Source: Sinonovacula constricta
Lineage: Eukaryota > Mollusca > Bivalvia > Cardiida > Solecurtidae
Assembly (NCBI GenBank): GCA_007844125.1
Contig: CM017558.1
Location: forward strand, 29,600,891 to 29,664,890
Direction of reading: 5' to 3'
DNA length: 64,000 bases
Below the pieces are notes generated by a model that was not told the DNA's origin, searched no databases, and saw only the letters and a program-made list of their open reading frames with translations. The position numbers and the translations under genes are program-made. This document shows, piece by piece, positions 62,096-64,000 of this stretch (positions are counted from its first letter, which is position 1; every line of letters starts with the position of its first letter).

Positions 62096-62927
62096 AGAGC
62101 AAATTAAGTTGAAATAGCTAAAGTCTATGTATGCATTTCTGTATATAAAATATAAATTGTAACCCCATATGGTCCAAACGTCGATTAATTGTCACTGCTT
62201 TCTTCAGAAAACAACAGCAACAACAACAACAGCGACGACGACGACGGCGACGAAACAAGCGGAAATACATAAGCCTATTTCTTATTTAGATGTTAACTAA
62301 TTTTAATTATCTAAGTCATTTTGCTGTAAGATGAGTTTCGGTATAAAAAGGTGTTCTGACACCTACATGTACTACTTTACCATACGTTCGTCTGCTTCAG
62401 AGAACAGGTCCAATTAATTCAACATTTATCATATATAAAAATGGGCGAATTTATGAAACTGTTTATACAAGCGTTTTATCATGTTTTGATGATTGCATGT
62501 TAACTAGATCTACATCCGGTTATAAATTCTTGATAGCTTGTGACAAATGTGCATCGTCTACATATAGGAAGAAATGGCTGCAATGGGCATGAAACCATTT
62601 ACTTAATTCCCACCATTTGTGTTATTGTCGTGAAGTATCGAAGAAGCAATACGAGTCTAGCAATTAAATGTTACAACTTAAGATAAACGCATTATGCATT
62701 CATCCATAAAATCTTAAAAAACATTAATGAGTTATAGCTAAAAAATAACCATGGATCTGTGATTAAACGACTGTAGAGAAAGGATGCGTACTTTAAAGTG
62801 CGTTTAATTGCAAACATTTACACTTTGTCCTCATTAATTGAGGATAAGGCTTCGTGCTAGCTCTACATAAAATCAACTTTAAGTGTGTAGCAGTAATTGC
62901 AAATACGCGGTTAATTTCAAAATTACA

Positions 62928-63297
62928 TTCTCATACTATCATTCTAAAATATCATGCTCCCATAATTATACTCTAAAATCCATACTCTCATAACTATGAC
63001 CTGATAGTCATACTGTCATTATTGTACTCTGATATTAATACTCTCATAATTATGCTATGATATTAATACTCTCATAACTATACTCTGATATTAATGCTCT
63101 CATAATTATACTCGGATATTAATATTCTCATAATTATGCTATGATATTAATACTCTCATAACTATACTCTAATATTAATGCTCTCATAATTATACTCGAT
63201 ATTAATACTCTCATAATAATGCTATAATAGTCACAGTCTCATAATTATGCTATAATATTAATACTCCCATAATTATACTCTGACAATACTCTCATAC
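62928..63297. repeat. 30-bp minisatellite with higher-order structure
   Basis: About twelve copies of ATTAATACTCTCATAATTAT with ACTCTGAT or GCTATGAT joints. Blocks of about three units (about 90 bp) recur, for example from 63049 and 63138. Confidence 0.9.
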
Positions 63298-64000
63298 ACT
63301 TTGTTTCAACTAAACTTGTGTAATCCTGCGTTTATATCTTACTTCTTAATAGGCTCTGGCATGTATATATTTTACAATTTAGCGGGTAAATATCGTTTTA
63401 TTTTGCCTTAACCAACTTAGTTTCAAAAAAGGCATTGTAAACTGACACCAACTTAAAATATACCATCAAAACACTTAAACTCACATTTGCACGTCTGCAG
63501 CATAATTAACATTATTTTATCATATTTGACACTGATGTAGGTATAAATAGCTACAAACGTCATTAAAAAAATCCGAATGTGTCAGTTTTATGCCTTCTCT
63601 TTGTATCCGGTTTCAGAATAAAAGCCTGCACACAATATTGTCTTTCTTTGTTAATGACCTGTTAAGACTATGCAAAATAATTGCATTATCAAATTGCTAT
63701 CGCGCAGCCGTTTTATGCTATTTTATATCTTTTAACTGTCACCTGATAACTGAAATATTATAGGTGGGGCGTAAAATTAAAAAAAAAAATCAAGAAAACC
63801 AACAAAATACCACATTATAACACCGAAAATCTGAGGAAGCAATACCACACTATATAAACAATGTATTTAAAAGCCCTTAAACTTTGTTAATAATGAGTAA
63901 GGCGCAAAGTAAAAGGGTTCATTGTAATTATTTAGCCTAAAATTTTATGACAGAAGGTTTCAAGATTATTTAGCTGTGGCGTTTGATTTAGTGACACATT

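Larger units (their letters stand above)
57464..63999. other. upstream flank of the protocadherin gene
   Basis: It should contain the non-coding first exon(s) and promoter of the protocadherin, which I could not locate. No coding exon is recognised. Frames up to 137 codons (60670-61083) lack any family feature. Confidence 0.4.

Overview
This is a eukaryotic, AT-rich, intron-rich nuclear window. Genes are sparse and split by introns with GT-AG boundaries. The DNA between and inside them is full of tRNA-derived SINEs, minisatellites and microsatellites. Gene content and repeat types fit a lophotrochozoan, most likely a bivalve mollusc; that assignment is inference, since no species marker was read. 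The gene models below were made by reading exons by eye: splice sites, reading phase and protein-family continuity all agree.

Layout. (1) 1-4780: no gene; a 146-bp tandem array at 2.7-3.2 kb. (2) 4781-9582, minus strand: six-exon gene for a 169-residue mitochondrial-type single-pass membrane protein of the deltamethrin-resistance (prag01) family. (3) 12319-13896, plus strand: intronless rhodopsin-class GPCR of 525 residues, with a DRY motif changed to ERT and an NPxxY motif changed to KPIIY. (4) 18849-33161, minus strand: thirteen-coding-exon gene for a 594-residue protein with ribonuclease-inhibitor-type leucine-rich repeats and a C-terminal EF-hand pair, closest in layout to LRRC74A/B. Its introns hold several unusual arrays, two of which begin at a functional splice donor. 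(5) 33.2-48.9 kb: about 16 kb with no recognisable gene but with a hAT-type MITE, SINE pieces, microsatellites and a CTCF-like motif. (6) 48995-57463, minus strand: protocadherin with seven cadherin repeats in one large exon and three small cytoplasmic exons, 1128 residues. (7) 57.5-64 kb: upstream flank of the protocadherin, no coding exon recognised, a 30-bp minisatellite near the end.

The four genes do not form a pathway: they are a mitochondrial membrane protein, a receptor, a calcium-binding LRR protein and an adhesion receptor. The most unusual features are structural. They are tandem arrays whose units start at the splice donors of LRR exons 3 and 4; an array of alternating GGGTATTC/GAATACCC hairpins in the next intron; a 70-bp perfect-armed palindrome flanked by a 10-bp direct repeat; and a SINE flanked by an unusually long 56-bp duplication.
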